From assembly GCA_030672945.1 (NCBI GenBank), contig DAOVFL010000061.1:1-5917 (forward strand): a stretch of DNA of 5,917 nt. The letters are read 5' to 3'. The DNA comes from Candidatus Bathyarchaeota archaeon (GTDB lineage Archaea; Thermoproteota; Bathyarchaeia; Bathyarchaeales; Bathycorpusculaceae). The notes under the pieces were generated by a model. The model was not told the origin of the DNA. It searched no databases and saw nothing but the letters and a program-made list of their open reading frames with translations. How positions within the stretch are numbered: the first letter of the stretch is position 1; every line of letters begins with the position of its first letter. Position numbers and translations under genes: made by a program. Shown one piece after another: positions 1 to 5,258 of this stretch.

Positions 1-432
1 GGCTATGCTCAGACTAATGCCACGGGTTATTATAGAATATCAAGTGGATTGGGAACTGGAACATACAATGTGTTTGCTATGTACGAGATGAGCTTTGATT
101 TAACTAATGTAGATGTTGTCGCAGGGGTGGAGACTTCTAATGTAGATTTTGCTCTCTCTGTTTCTCCTCCGCCGCCTTCAGGTATAATCAGCGGCAAAGT
201 TACAGACTTGAGTAGTGACCCGATACAGAATGTGTTAGTTATGGCTGAGGGCCCAGCAGGTTTCGGACAGGCCTCTACTGATGAGAATGGAGAATACGTT
301 ATTTCGAAAGGTTTGGGAACAGGCATCTATACGGTTTGCACTTCCGCTGTGGGCTATTCACCTGAAAACGTAAGTGGGGTGAGCGTAACAGTAAACGAAG
401 TCACTTCAAACGTTAATTTCCAGTTGAATAGT
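1..432 (+). repeat. Two protein-level tandem beta-sandwich repeats
   Basis: The coding sequence holds two diverged copies of one domain. The first is cut by the window edge (about 1-156) and the second is complete (about 181-432). The matching segments are SSGLGTGTYNV (from about 40) and SKGLGTGIYTV (from about 304), then ETSNVDFAL and VTSNVNFQL. The DNA copies have diverged considerably, so this is an old domain duplication and not a recent DNA repeat. Confidence 0.7.
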
Positions 433-615
433 ATTCCCACGGAACAATCAGGAAGAATATCTGGCACAGTGGAGGGAGATGCAGACCCGATACCAGAGTT
501 CCAGTATCCGATTACTGTCTTTCTGGTTGTTACTTTGGCAGCTATCGTGCTCACGAAATTATTCAAAGCTAAGACTAAACATGTGGTTTACACGCGCCCT
601 ATTCACAGCACTTAG
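1..615 (+). CDS. Surface protein with carboxypeptidase-regulatory-like repeats and PEF-like C-terminal anchor (5' partial)
   Basis: The frame is open from base 1, so the start lies outside the window; 204 residues are visible. Two repeats of a beta-sandwich type are seen. Each carries an NG/TG-Y-x-I turn followed by GLGTG-x-Y and ends in a TSNV-[DN]-F-x-L strand (residues about 9-52 and 61-142), with a proline-rich linker (SVSPPPPSG) between them. This is the pattern of carboxypeptidase regulatory-like or CnaB-like domains in extracellular proteins. A third repeat begins (GRISGTV, from base 451) but stops after about ten residues and runs into PIPEF (residues 163-167). A hydrophobic helix of about 18 residues, a basic KAKTK stretch and a short tail ending HST follow. 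A PEF motif, helix and basic cluster resemble PEF-CTERM proteins processed by archaeosortases, so I infer an exported, surface-anchored protein. Its ligand or enzymatic role cannot be seen here. Confidence 0.8.
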   Translation, partial: GYAQTNATGYYRISSGLGTGTYNVFAMYEMSFDLTNVDVVAGVETSNVDFALSVSPPPPSGIISGKVTDLSSDPIQNVLVMAEGPAGFGQASTDENGEYVISKGLGTGIYTVCTSAVGYSPENVSGVSVTVNEVTSNVNFQLNSIPTEQSGRISGTVEGDADPIPEFQYPITVFLVVTLAAIVLTKLFKAKTKHVVYTRPIHST

Positions 616-664
616 GACCACCAAAATAAGTTTCTACTGCTTTCTAACGATGTTTCAGAGGCGA

Positions 665-681
665 TTAGCGACTGCTAAAAA
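665..681 (-). terminator. Possible terminator of the small RHH gene
   Basis: Just past the stop of the minus-strand RHH gene, the minus strand has a run of five T (681-677) beside a short inverted repeat, TTAGC-GACT-GCTAA on the plus strand (665-678). Archaeal termination relies mainly on T-runs, so this is a plausible but weak end signal. A run of five T is close to background in A/T-rich DNA. Confidence 0.25.
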
Positions 682-684
682 GCT

Positions 685-837
685 TTACCTTCCTCGTCTT
701 TCCCAAAGCTCCTTTTTCAATAGATCCCTAACAGCAGATCTTATGACTGCACTTCTACTCGGGTACATATTCGCCCTGACAAGTTCATCTAGACCTTCCA
801 GATAAGCTTCTGGTAACAACACAGTTACAAGTTTCAT
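685..837 (-). CDS. Small ribbon-helix-helix (CopG-type) DNA-binding regulator
   Basis: This is a complete 50-residue protein starting at ATG (837-835) and ending at TAA (687-685). A GGTGA ribosome-binding site at 849-845 sits 7 nt before the start. The protein has the order of a ribbon-helix-helix repressor. A short beta strand, MKLVTVLLP (residues 1-9), would form the DNA-contacting ribbon. Helix 1 covers about residues 10-24 (EAYLEGLDELVRANM). A turn with YPSRSAVIR (25-33) leads into helix 2, about 27-45, ending in the charged KKELWERR. RHH proteins of this size bind operators as dimers, often autoregulating or acting as antitoxins. No toxin-like partner is adjacent. The gene converges with the surface-protein gene and is divergent from guaA across 252 bp. 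The target is unknown, but the RHH fold call is strong. Confidence 0.85.
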   Translation of the reverse strand: MKLVTVLLPEAYLEGLDELVRANMYPSRSAVIRSAVRDLLKKELWERRGR

Positions 838-876
838 ATTCGTTTCACCAGAATATATTATGTAGATAACATGTGG

Positions 877-890
877 TAAATATAATATTT
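877..890 (-). promoter_or_regulatory. TATA-like element for the RHH gene
   Basis: The minus strand reads AAATATTATATTTA here, about 40-50 nt upstream of the RHH start codon. That is the right distance for a TATA box driving a short leader that contains the GGTGA site at 849-845. The element is nearly symmetric, so orientation is uncertain. No clear BRE is seen. Confidence 0.35.
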
Positions 891-1031
891 GATCAACACT
901 TCAGAGTCAAGGCATAGCCGATTACAATGTGTTTAGCTGAAAACCGTGAAGAACTTAACGCCAATAAACATCTCATTTTCATGGATGTGCACCTTAGAAG
1001 TTCTGGATTTTTCAAGGATACAGTGAGAAGG

Positions 1032-1043
1032 TAAATACTTAAA
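1032..1043 (+). promoter_or_regulatory. TATA-like element for guaA
   Basis: TAAATACTTAAA lies about 50 nt before the TTG start of the GMP synthase gene. A transcript starting roughly 25-30 nt downstream would carry the GGTGG ribosome-binding site at 1076-1080. This rests on position and A/T composition only. Confidence 0.35.
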
Positions 1044-1089
1044 TCGTGAAACCACAAACAAGTTGGTAATTTGAAGGTGGAAAGTTAAA

Positions 1090-2289
1090 TTGGAGAAATT
1101 TAAACCAGAAGACTTCGTTGAAGCCCAAATTAAAAATTTGAAAAGGGTTATTGGCAGTGAACGAGTCTTGGTGGCTGTTTCTGGCGGTGTTGACAGTACG
1201 GCTTGTGCCGTGTTGACTCATAAGGCAATAGGTGAAAACCTTGTCTGCGTAATTTTGGACGATGCTTTCATGCGCCAAGGCGAAGCGGAACATGTTGCTG
1301 AAGTTATGTTGAAGCCGCCTTTAAATGTACCAATGAAAATAGTTGATGTTCGTGAACGCTTCCTAGAAGACATGAAAGGTTTAAGGGATGCTGAAGAAAA
1401 ACGGAAAAGGTTCCGTGAAACCTTCTATCAAGTGCTGAGTGAAACAGCTAAGAAAGAAGGTTGCAGAATCCTTGTGCAAGGTACGATACGTGCAGATATT
1501 GATGAAACAGTGGGTGGTGTAAAGACACAGCACAACATCTTGGAGCAGATTGGTATAAACCCTGTGGAACGCTTCGGCTTTAAAGTAGTTGAACCCCTCG
1601 TATCCTTATATAAGGAACAAGTGAGAATGATTGCAAGATACTTAGGATTACCCGCTGAGTTTTCTGAAAGGCAACCATTCCCAGGGCCAGGTTTATCAGT
1701 TCGCGTGGTTGGAGAGATTCGTCCTGATAAGTTGGATACCGTGAAGAGAGCTACAACCATTGTTGAAAGCGAACTCGCTCAACATAAGCCCAGTCAGTAC
1801 TTCGCAGTGATCATCGACAACGAAAAAGTACCGAAGCCCGGTAATATTCGCATCCAAGACTGTACGGCTCGAGTTCTCAATGTTCCCTCACGAAACATCA
1901 ATGTAATAATTTTCAGGGATCAGGCAACTGGAGTGAAGGGTGGCAAAAGGCGCTATGGTGAAATAGTAGGCATAAAGGTTCAAACTATGAATGAGAAAAT
2001 TCATCACGTAACCCTTCAGAACCTCATTTCCCTTCAAGCAAGAATTATTACTGAGAATCCAGCGGTTACAAGGGTTTTCTACACAGTTAAAAACATCATT
2101 GAGAAAAAGCCCTATGTTATTGGCATAAGAGCAGTTCAAACAAAGAATTTCTTGACAGCACAAGTTTCAGAAATACCTTGGAAAACCTTAGACAGAATCG
2201 CAGAAAAAGTAATTGAGGAATGCCCGAACGTATCAACAATTTACTATGATGTAACTCCAAAGCCGCCTGCAACAATTGAAATGGAGTGA
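1090..2289 (+). CDS. guaAB: GMP synthase, ATP-pyrophosphatase subunit (GuaA subunit B) with duplicated dimerisation domain
   Basis: This subunit adenylates XMP and uses ammonia from a partner glutaminase to make GMP, the last step of de novo guanine nucleotide synthesis in the cytoplasm. The PP-loop SGGVDS is at residues 31-36, with GTIRAD and KTQHN further on, FPGPGL at 197-202, and the family-ending KPPATIE at 391-397. The glutaminase domain is absent, as in archaea with split GMP synthase, and its gene is not in this window. The protein has 399 residues, where archaeal split-type ATPase subunits are usually about 305-310. The excess is explained by what looks like a second copy of the C-terminal dimerisation domain: copy 1 about 279-333 (TGVKGGKRRYG, then GIKVQT and VTRVFYTV) and copy 2 about 341-399 (GIRAVQT, then VSTIYYDVT). 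The TTG start is supported by GGTGG at 1076-1080 with 9-nt spacing. Confidence 0.95.
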   Translation: MEKFKPEDFVEAQIKNLKRVIGSERVLVAVSGGVDSTACAVLTHKAIGENLVCVILDDAFMRQGEAEHVAEVMLKPPLNVPMKIVDVRERFLEDMKGLRDAEEKRKRFRETFYQVLSETAKKEGCRILVQGTIRADIDETVGGVKTQHNILEQIGINPVERFGFKVVEPLVSLYKEQVRMIARYLGLPAEFSERQPFPGPGLSVRVVGEIRPDKLDTVKRATTIVESELAQHKPSQYFAVIIDNEKVPKPGNIRIQDCTARVLNVPSRNINVIIFRDQATGVKGGKRRYGEIVGIKVQTMNEKIHHVTLQNLISLQARIITENPAVTRVFYTVKNIIEKKPYVIGIRAVQTKNFLTAQVSEIPWKTLDRIAEKVIEECPNVSTIYYDVTPKPPATIEME

Positions 2290-2300
2290 TCGCTATCCGA

Positions 2301-2312
2301 TAAACGTATAAG
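2301..2312 (+). promoter_or_regulatory. TATA-like element before the arcadin-like gene
   Basis: TAAACGTATAAG lies in the 53-nt gap after guaA, about 30-40 nt before the next ATG, so the downstream gene may have its own promoter as well as read-through from guaA. A GTGAG ribosome-binding site is at 2333-2337. Evidence is positional only. Confidence 0.3.
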
Positions 2313-2342
2313 TGCTTCGAAATGGTTATACCGTGAGCAGTT

Positions 2343-2669
2343 ATGTTTCGAGTGAGAGTACATAAAATCGAGTCTATTCGAGACTTAGATGGAAACCTCG
2401 GAAAACGCGTAGAATTAGTTGAAGAACGATCGATTCCACGATTTGTTGTTAGACCAAAAACTGAAGAAGCAAAGGTTGTCCATGATGTCCTTCAAGCAGT
2501 GCAGCAACAATTACCAATCATTCCAGCAAGGAAACACCTTGTAACTCCAAAGATAATTCTGTTTCTGACTGAGCAGGAATATGAAAGTTTGGGTATAAAC
2601 TTTGATGTAAACCAAGCTTATGAAATAACTCTCGAAAATCAAACGATAAAATTCAAGAAAACACCATAG
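2343..2669 (+). CDS. Small conserved-looking archaeal protein, possibly arcadin-1 family
   Basis: The protein has 108 residues, an ATG start and GTGAG 5 nt upstream (2333-2337). It has no signal peptide, membrane segment or cysteine pair. It opens with a beta-type stretch and an acidic loop (MFRVRVHKIES then DLDGNLGKRVELVEE). A helix with VHDVLQAVQQQLP follows (about residues 46-58). The end is KIILFLTEQEYESLG (about 70-84) and then FDVNQAYEITLENQTIKF. The LTEEEYE-x-LGI-x-DVN segment and overall size remind me of arcadin-1, a small protein found beside the actin homologue crenactin in Pyrobaculum. That match is from memory and is tentative. No crenactin or other arcadin gene is in this window. 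It follows guaA by 53 nt on the same strand and overlaps the next gene tail to tail by 17 bp. Confidence 0.75.
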   Translation: MFRVRVHKIESIRDLDGNLGKRVELVEERSIPRFVVRPKTEEAKVVHDVLQAVQQQLPIIPARKHLVTPKIILFLTEQEYESLGINFDVNQAYEITLENQTIKFKKTP

Positions 2670-2985
2670 CCTCTTTTCGTATATGCTTTAAGGCTGAACA
2701 CTTCGGATGAAAAGAAAGTACAAATATCATGTTTCTTAAAGCCTTGTAAATTTTTTGTATTCCGGTTTTCCTACCTTTGTCACAGTAAATTGGGATAGGT
2801 TCGTCATCACCATTCTTGTAATACACGTATATGGGATCAAATTTACCTCTAAAGGTAACAACTTCCATAGGTAATTTTAACAAGTTAGCTATCTTCTCAG
2901 CTGCAACGCTTACAGATTGTAAGCGCTTTTCGCTTAATTCGAGATTTGAAGTATAAACCAAAAGTTTCCCGCTACAGTTCTCCAA
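2653..2985 (-). CDS. Unrecognised small protein, 110 residues
   Basis: I do not recognise the family. From the chosen start the protein has 110 residues: a short beta-like opening (KLLVYTSNLELS), a helix rich in small and charged residues (VAAEKIANLLKL), then strands around MEVVTFRG and DPIYVYYKNG. EPIPIYCDKGRK and a helix with KALRNMIFVLSFHPKCSALKHIRKE follow. There is no signal peptide, membrane helix or known catalytic motif, and three scattered cysteines do not make a CxxC pair. I place the start at TTG 2985-2983 because GGTGAG (2995-2990) sits 5 nt before it. An upstream TTG at 2997 would give 114 residues but has no such site. The mixed alpha/beta composition and the ribosome-binding site support a real gene. 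Its 3' end overlaps the convergent gene by 17 bp. Confidence 0.65.
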   Translation of the reverse strand: MENCSGKLLVYTSNLELSEKRLQSVSVAAEKIANLLKLPMEVVTFRGKFDPIYVYYKNGDDEPIPIYCDKGRKTGIQKIYKALRNMIFVLSFHPKCSALKHIRKEAMVFS

Positions 2986-2989
2986 TATA

Positions 2990-2995
2990 CTCACC
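2990..2995 (-). promoter_or_regulatory. Ribosome-binding site that sets the start of the unrecognised minus-strand gene
   Basis: GGTGAG on the minus strand matches the archaeal anti-Shine-Dalgarno target and lies 4-5 nt before TTG 2985-2983. It falls inside the reading frame if the upstream TTG at 2997 is taken as the start, which argues for the downstream one. Confidence 0.5.
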
Positions 2996-3019
2996 AAGAA
3001 TACGACGATATGAAAACAG

Positions 3020-3027
3020 TTTTAAAA
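3020..3027 (-). promoter_or_regulatory. TATA-like element for the unrecognised minus-strand gene
   Basis: TTTTAAAA, embedded in an A/T-rich patch, lies about 35-40 nt upstream of the minus-strand start at 2985 and about 25 nt before its ribosome-binding site. This suits a very short leader. The element is palindromic, so direction rests on distance alone. Confidence 0.3.
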
Positions 3028-3066
3028 CAAGTGGTGAAACGACATTTTTACACAGTGGTGAGAGAT

Positions 3067-3076
3067 AAGTTAAAAT
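3067..3076 (+). promoter_or_regulatory. TATA-like element for the acylphosphatase gene
   Basis: AAGTTAAAAT lies about 60 nt before the ATG at 3131. A transcript starting 25-30 nt downstream (around 3095-3100) would omit the upstream in-frame TTG at 3083. This supports ATG 3131 as the true start. Evidence is positional only. Confidence 0.3.
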
Positions 3077-3130
3077 GAACAATTGGAAACCATAATGTCT
3101 CAGAAATTATCTCTACGTAAAGTGAAACTT

Positions 3131-3412
3131 ATGAAAGTTAGAGCTCACATATTTGTAAGTGGCAGGGTTCAAGGGGTCTTTTTCAGATCAGAAGTAAGAT
3201 ATAAAGCCAAGAAATATGGTGTCAACGGTTGGGTTCGAAACTTGCGAAACGGTAAGGTTGAATTCCTATTTGAAGGAATGGAAGATTCTGTGAAGGAGCT
3301 TGTAGAGTTTTGCAGGCAAGGGTCACGTGGGGCAAAGGTTACACATGTGGAGGTAAAGTGGGAAAGATATGCTGGAGAATTTGAAGATTTTAAAATAAAA
3401 TATAGTTTCTAG
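3131..3412 (+). CDS. acyP: Acylphosphatase
   Basis: The enzyme hydrolyses carboxyl-phosphate bonds such as that of acetyl phosphate; it is small and cytoplasmic. The signature is complete: VSGRVQGVFFR with the phosphate-binding catalytic arginine at residue 19, and GWVRN with the catalytic asparagine at residue 37. These correspond to Arg23 and Asn41 of the muscle enzyme. The rest follows the ferredoxin-like alpha/beta sandwich, with a NGKVEFLFEG strand pair and a C-terminal strand ending in IKYSF. I chose ATG 3131 because it gives 93 residues, close to the usual 90 or so, starts directly at the first strand (MKVRAHIFVSG), and has GTGA 5 nt upstream. In-frame starts at TTG 3083 and ATG 3095 would add 16 or 12 residues. 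The gene ends 7 nt before the stop of the convergent trm56. Confidence 0.93.
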   Translation: MKVRAHIFVSGRVQGVFFRSEVRYKAKKYGVNGWVRNLRNGKVEFLFEGMEDSVKELVEFCRQGSRGAKVTHVEVKWERYAGEFEDFKIKYSF

Positions 3413-3419
3413 ACACTAA

Positions 3420-3968
3420 TCAATTACCTTTTCTGATGATCTTCTTTCCCCTTTTAAGTGGCACTATCATTGTTTTCGCGTTTTCAAAACTGCTTGTTAA
3501 TTCTTTTCCTTCAAAAAAATGATCCAAGAAAATGGCCAAGCTTGCGCATTCAGAGTGTGGTTGATTTCCGATTGCCACGTTGAAATCGGAGACAGCGTTT
3601 GAGAAGAACTTATTTGGAACTTTTTGGCTTCCAATGACAACTAGTATGTTCCTTTCTGAAGCCTTAATCCTCTGCAGTACATCGTTTGATTGTATGTTTT
3701 CTCCGTAAGCTGTGAGGTGAACTACAATTCCGTCTTTTGCTTTCCATTCTCTCACGGCTTTTTTCCAAGGTATTCCCATTTCAAAGGAGAATGATCCCCC
3801 CCAGTTTTTAGTGACTTTTTCAATTGTTTCTTTGATTTTTTTATCTTTTAGGTCTGATAGTATGAAGCCTGAGGCTCCTAAAGCCCGTGCTGTTAAAGCA
3901 ACATGCGTTGTAAGCCTAGTGTCCCTTTGTGGTCTGTGTCCCCACCTTAAGACTACGATTTTAACCAT
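3420..3968 (-). CDS. trm56: tRNA (cytidine(56)-2'-O)-methyltransferase, aTrm56
   Basis: This archaea-specific SPOUT methyltransferase adds a 2'-O-methyl group to C56 in the T-loop of tRNA, using S-adenosylmethionine, and stabilises the elbow. Family marks are the N-terminal block LRWGHRPQRDTRLTTHVALT (residues 7-26), followed by TARALGA, then VHLTAYG (83-89), VIGSQKVP (111-118) and IGNQPHSE (133-140). The last two belong to the knotted SAM-binding region. The protein is 182 residues, within the range I remember for the family, and lacks a long C-terminal tail. The ATG at 3968 has GAGGT (3977-3973) 4 nt upstream. It follows hflX by 12 nt and is the last gene of the MBF1-hflX-trm56 run, so it is very likely co-transcribed. 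Its stop is 7 nt from the convergent acylphosphatase stop. Confidence 0.95.
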   Translation of the reverse strand: MVKIVVLRWGHRPQRDTRLTTHVALTARALGASGFILSDLKDKKIKETIEKVTKNWGGSFSFEMGIPWKKAVREWKAKDGIVVHLTAYGENIQSNDVLQRIKASERNILVVIGSQKVPNKFFSNAVSDFNVAIGNQPHSECASLAIFLDHFFEGKELTSSFENAKTMIVPLKRGKKIIRKGN

Positions 3969-3980
3969 TTCTACCTCTTC

Positions 3981-5258
3981 TCAAGCTTTTACGGTTTGGG
4001 TTCTTTCGATTTTTCCGTTGAATTCTTGCTCTACGCGTTTTCTCACTTTTTCTACGAACCATGGGATTGACTCAAAAACTATGTGGGCTGAACCATCCTT
4101 ATACTTTAGTTTTTGTACATCTGCACGATTAAATAACCAGGAGATGAAAGACATTGACTCATTGGTTAATGGAATGGTTAAGGAGGCTTGAACATAATTC
4201 TTCAGTATTTTTAGTATTTTCTGTTTTAGTATGTCAAAGTTAATTCTATGTAACGCCGAGATGAGCACGGGATTCGACGTTCTTCCCTTTAAGCTTTCAA
4301 TTTTATGTTTCAATTTTGTTTCCGATAGTAGATCAATCTTGTTCAACACTGTTACTATTGGGATGCCAGTGGCTTCTATCTGGCTTATTGTTTCCAGACA
4401 GCAAGAAAGCTTCTTCTCAACAAGACTAATGGGCTCACTTACATCCACCACAAGGAGTATTAAATCTGAATAGATAGTTTCTTCAAGTGTTGAATGGAAC
4501 GCTACTATCAATGTTAGTGGGAGACGGTCTATAAAACCTACAGTATCTGTTAGAAGAAACTTCTTTCTCGACATTTCAGCGAGCCTTGTTGTTGTTGATA
4601 ATGTTGTGAACAAGGCGTTGTCCACTGGAACTTTCTCTTCTGTGAGGGCGTTGAACAGCGAGCTTTTCCCAGCATTTGTATATCCTGCTAATGAAATTGA
4701 CTGGAATCCCAGCTCTACTCTTCTTTCACGGTGTAGAAGCCTTTTCCTTCGGATTTTTTTCAGTTTTCCACGTATAGACTGTACTTGTCTTTTTACCGTT
4801 TCGTAGTAGACATCTACTTCATATGTTCCGAGACCCATAAATCCAGGTTGTTCTTCCTTCCTTGCCAGTCTCACCTTTTCCTTTGCACGTGTCAACTCAT
4901 ACTTTAGTCTTGCTAATTGAATTTGCAGTTTTGCCTCTTTTGTTGTAGCTCTTCTAGAGAAAATTTCTAGGATTAATTGGAAACGATCAATGACTTCAAC
5001 GTCTGTTGCCTTTGTTAAATTATAGGCTTGGACTGGCTTCAGCGGGTTATCAAAGATTACCTTTTTAGCGTTGGTTTCCTTAACCATCTGAGCGAGTTCT
5101 TCCACTTTTCCTGAACCTATTTGATATCGGGAGTCTGGTTCTCTAACCTGCTCCATTTTATCTACTATAGTGTATCCTGCAGTTTCCACCAAACTTTTTA
5201 ACTCACTGAGGGTTGACAATTCAAAGGATTTTCGACGTTGAACTATGATTGCTCTCGT
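3981..5258 (-). CDS. hflX: Ribosome-associated GTPase HflX (apparent ACG start)
   Basis: HflX is a GTPase that binds the large ribosomal subunit; in bacteria it splits stalled or stress-inactivated ribosomes. From TTG 5219 as residue 1, an N-terminal domain carries RYQIGSGKVEEL (31-42) and the helical linker with QLARLKYELTRAKEK. The G domain follows: GYTNAGKSS (179-187, G1), FTTL region (204-207, switch I), DTVGFI (225-230, G3), NKID (293-296, G4) and SA (321-322, G5). Switch I reads TLSTTTR where TLDPTTR is usual. TTG 5219 lacks a ribosome-binding site and cuts off the first beta strand. The frame continues upstream as RAIIVQRRKSFE, which matches the usual HflX beginning M-[KR]-AI. The codon in the Met position is ACG (5258-5256), overlapping the MBF1 stop, with GGTGGAGG upstream. 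From there the protein is 425 residues. A minimal call is TTG 5219, 412 residues. Confidence 0.93.
   Translation of the reverse strand, partial: TRAIIVQRRKSFELSTLSELKSLVETAGYTIVDKMEQVREPDSRYQIGSGKVEELAQMVKETNAKKVIFDNPLKPVQAYNLTKATDVEVIDRFQLILEIFSRRATTKEAKLQIQLARLKYELTRAKEKVRLARKEEQPGFMGLGTYEVDVYYETVKRQVQSIRGKLKKIRRKRLLHRERRVELGFQSISLAGYTNAGKSSLFNALTEEKVPVDNALFTTLSTTTRLAEMSRKKFLLTDTVGFIDRLPLTLIVAFHSTLEETIYSDLILLVVDVSEPISLVEKKLSCCLETISQIEATGIPIVTVLNKIDLLSETKLKHKIESLKGRTSNPVLISALHRINFDILKQKILKILKNYVQASLTIPLTNESMSFISWLFNRADVQKLKYKDGSAHIVFESIPWFVEKVRKRVEQEFNGKIERTQTVKA

Larger units (their letters stand above)
838..1089. other. Intergenic region between the divergent RHH gene and guaA
   Basis: No convincing gene is seen between the RHH start and the guaA start. 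The stretch holds TATA-like elements for both flanking genes and a weak nested inverted repeat (AGAACTT at 950-956 with AAGTTCT at 998-1004, and ACATC at 968-972 with GATGT at 984-988). Two very short ORFs here, of 29 and 35 codons, show no recognisable domain. Confidence 0.5.

Noticed and set aside
479..805. Plus-strand 108-codon ORF across the end of the surface-protein gene and the RHH gene
   Set aside because: It is out of frame with the surface-protein gene, antisense to the RHH gene, has no ribosome-binding site and gives a low-complexity S/L/R-rich product.
893..982. Minus-strand 29-residue ORF with AGGTG 7 nt before its ATG
   Set aside because: The spacing is good, but the product is very short and shows no recognisable motif. 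One such site is expected by chance in this much A/T-rich DNA.
927..1034. Plus-strand 35-residue ORF upstream of guaA
   Set aside because: It has no ribosome-binding site and no recognisable product, and its end overlaps the probable guaA TATA-like element.
616..1089. tRNA, C/D-box guide RNA or riboswitch in the spacer
   Set aside because: I found no cloverleaf, no C box (RTGATGA) paired with a D box (CTGA), and no known riboswitch core.
3083..3130. N-terminal extension of acylphosphatase from TTG 3083 or ATG 3095
   Set aside because: The extra residues precede the conserved first strand, the family is normally about 90 residues, and neither start has a well-spaced ribosome-binding site. 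ATG 3131 fits better.
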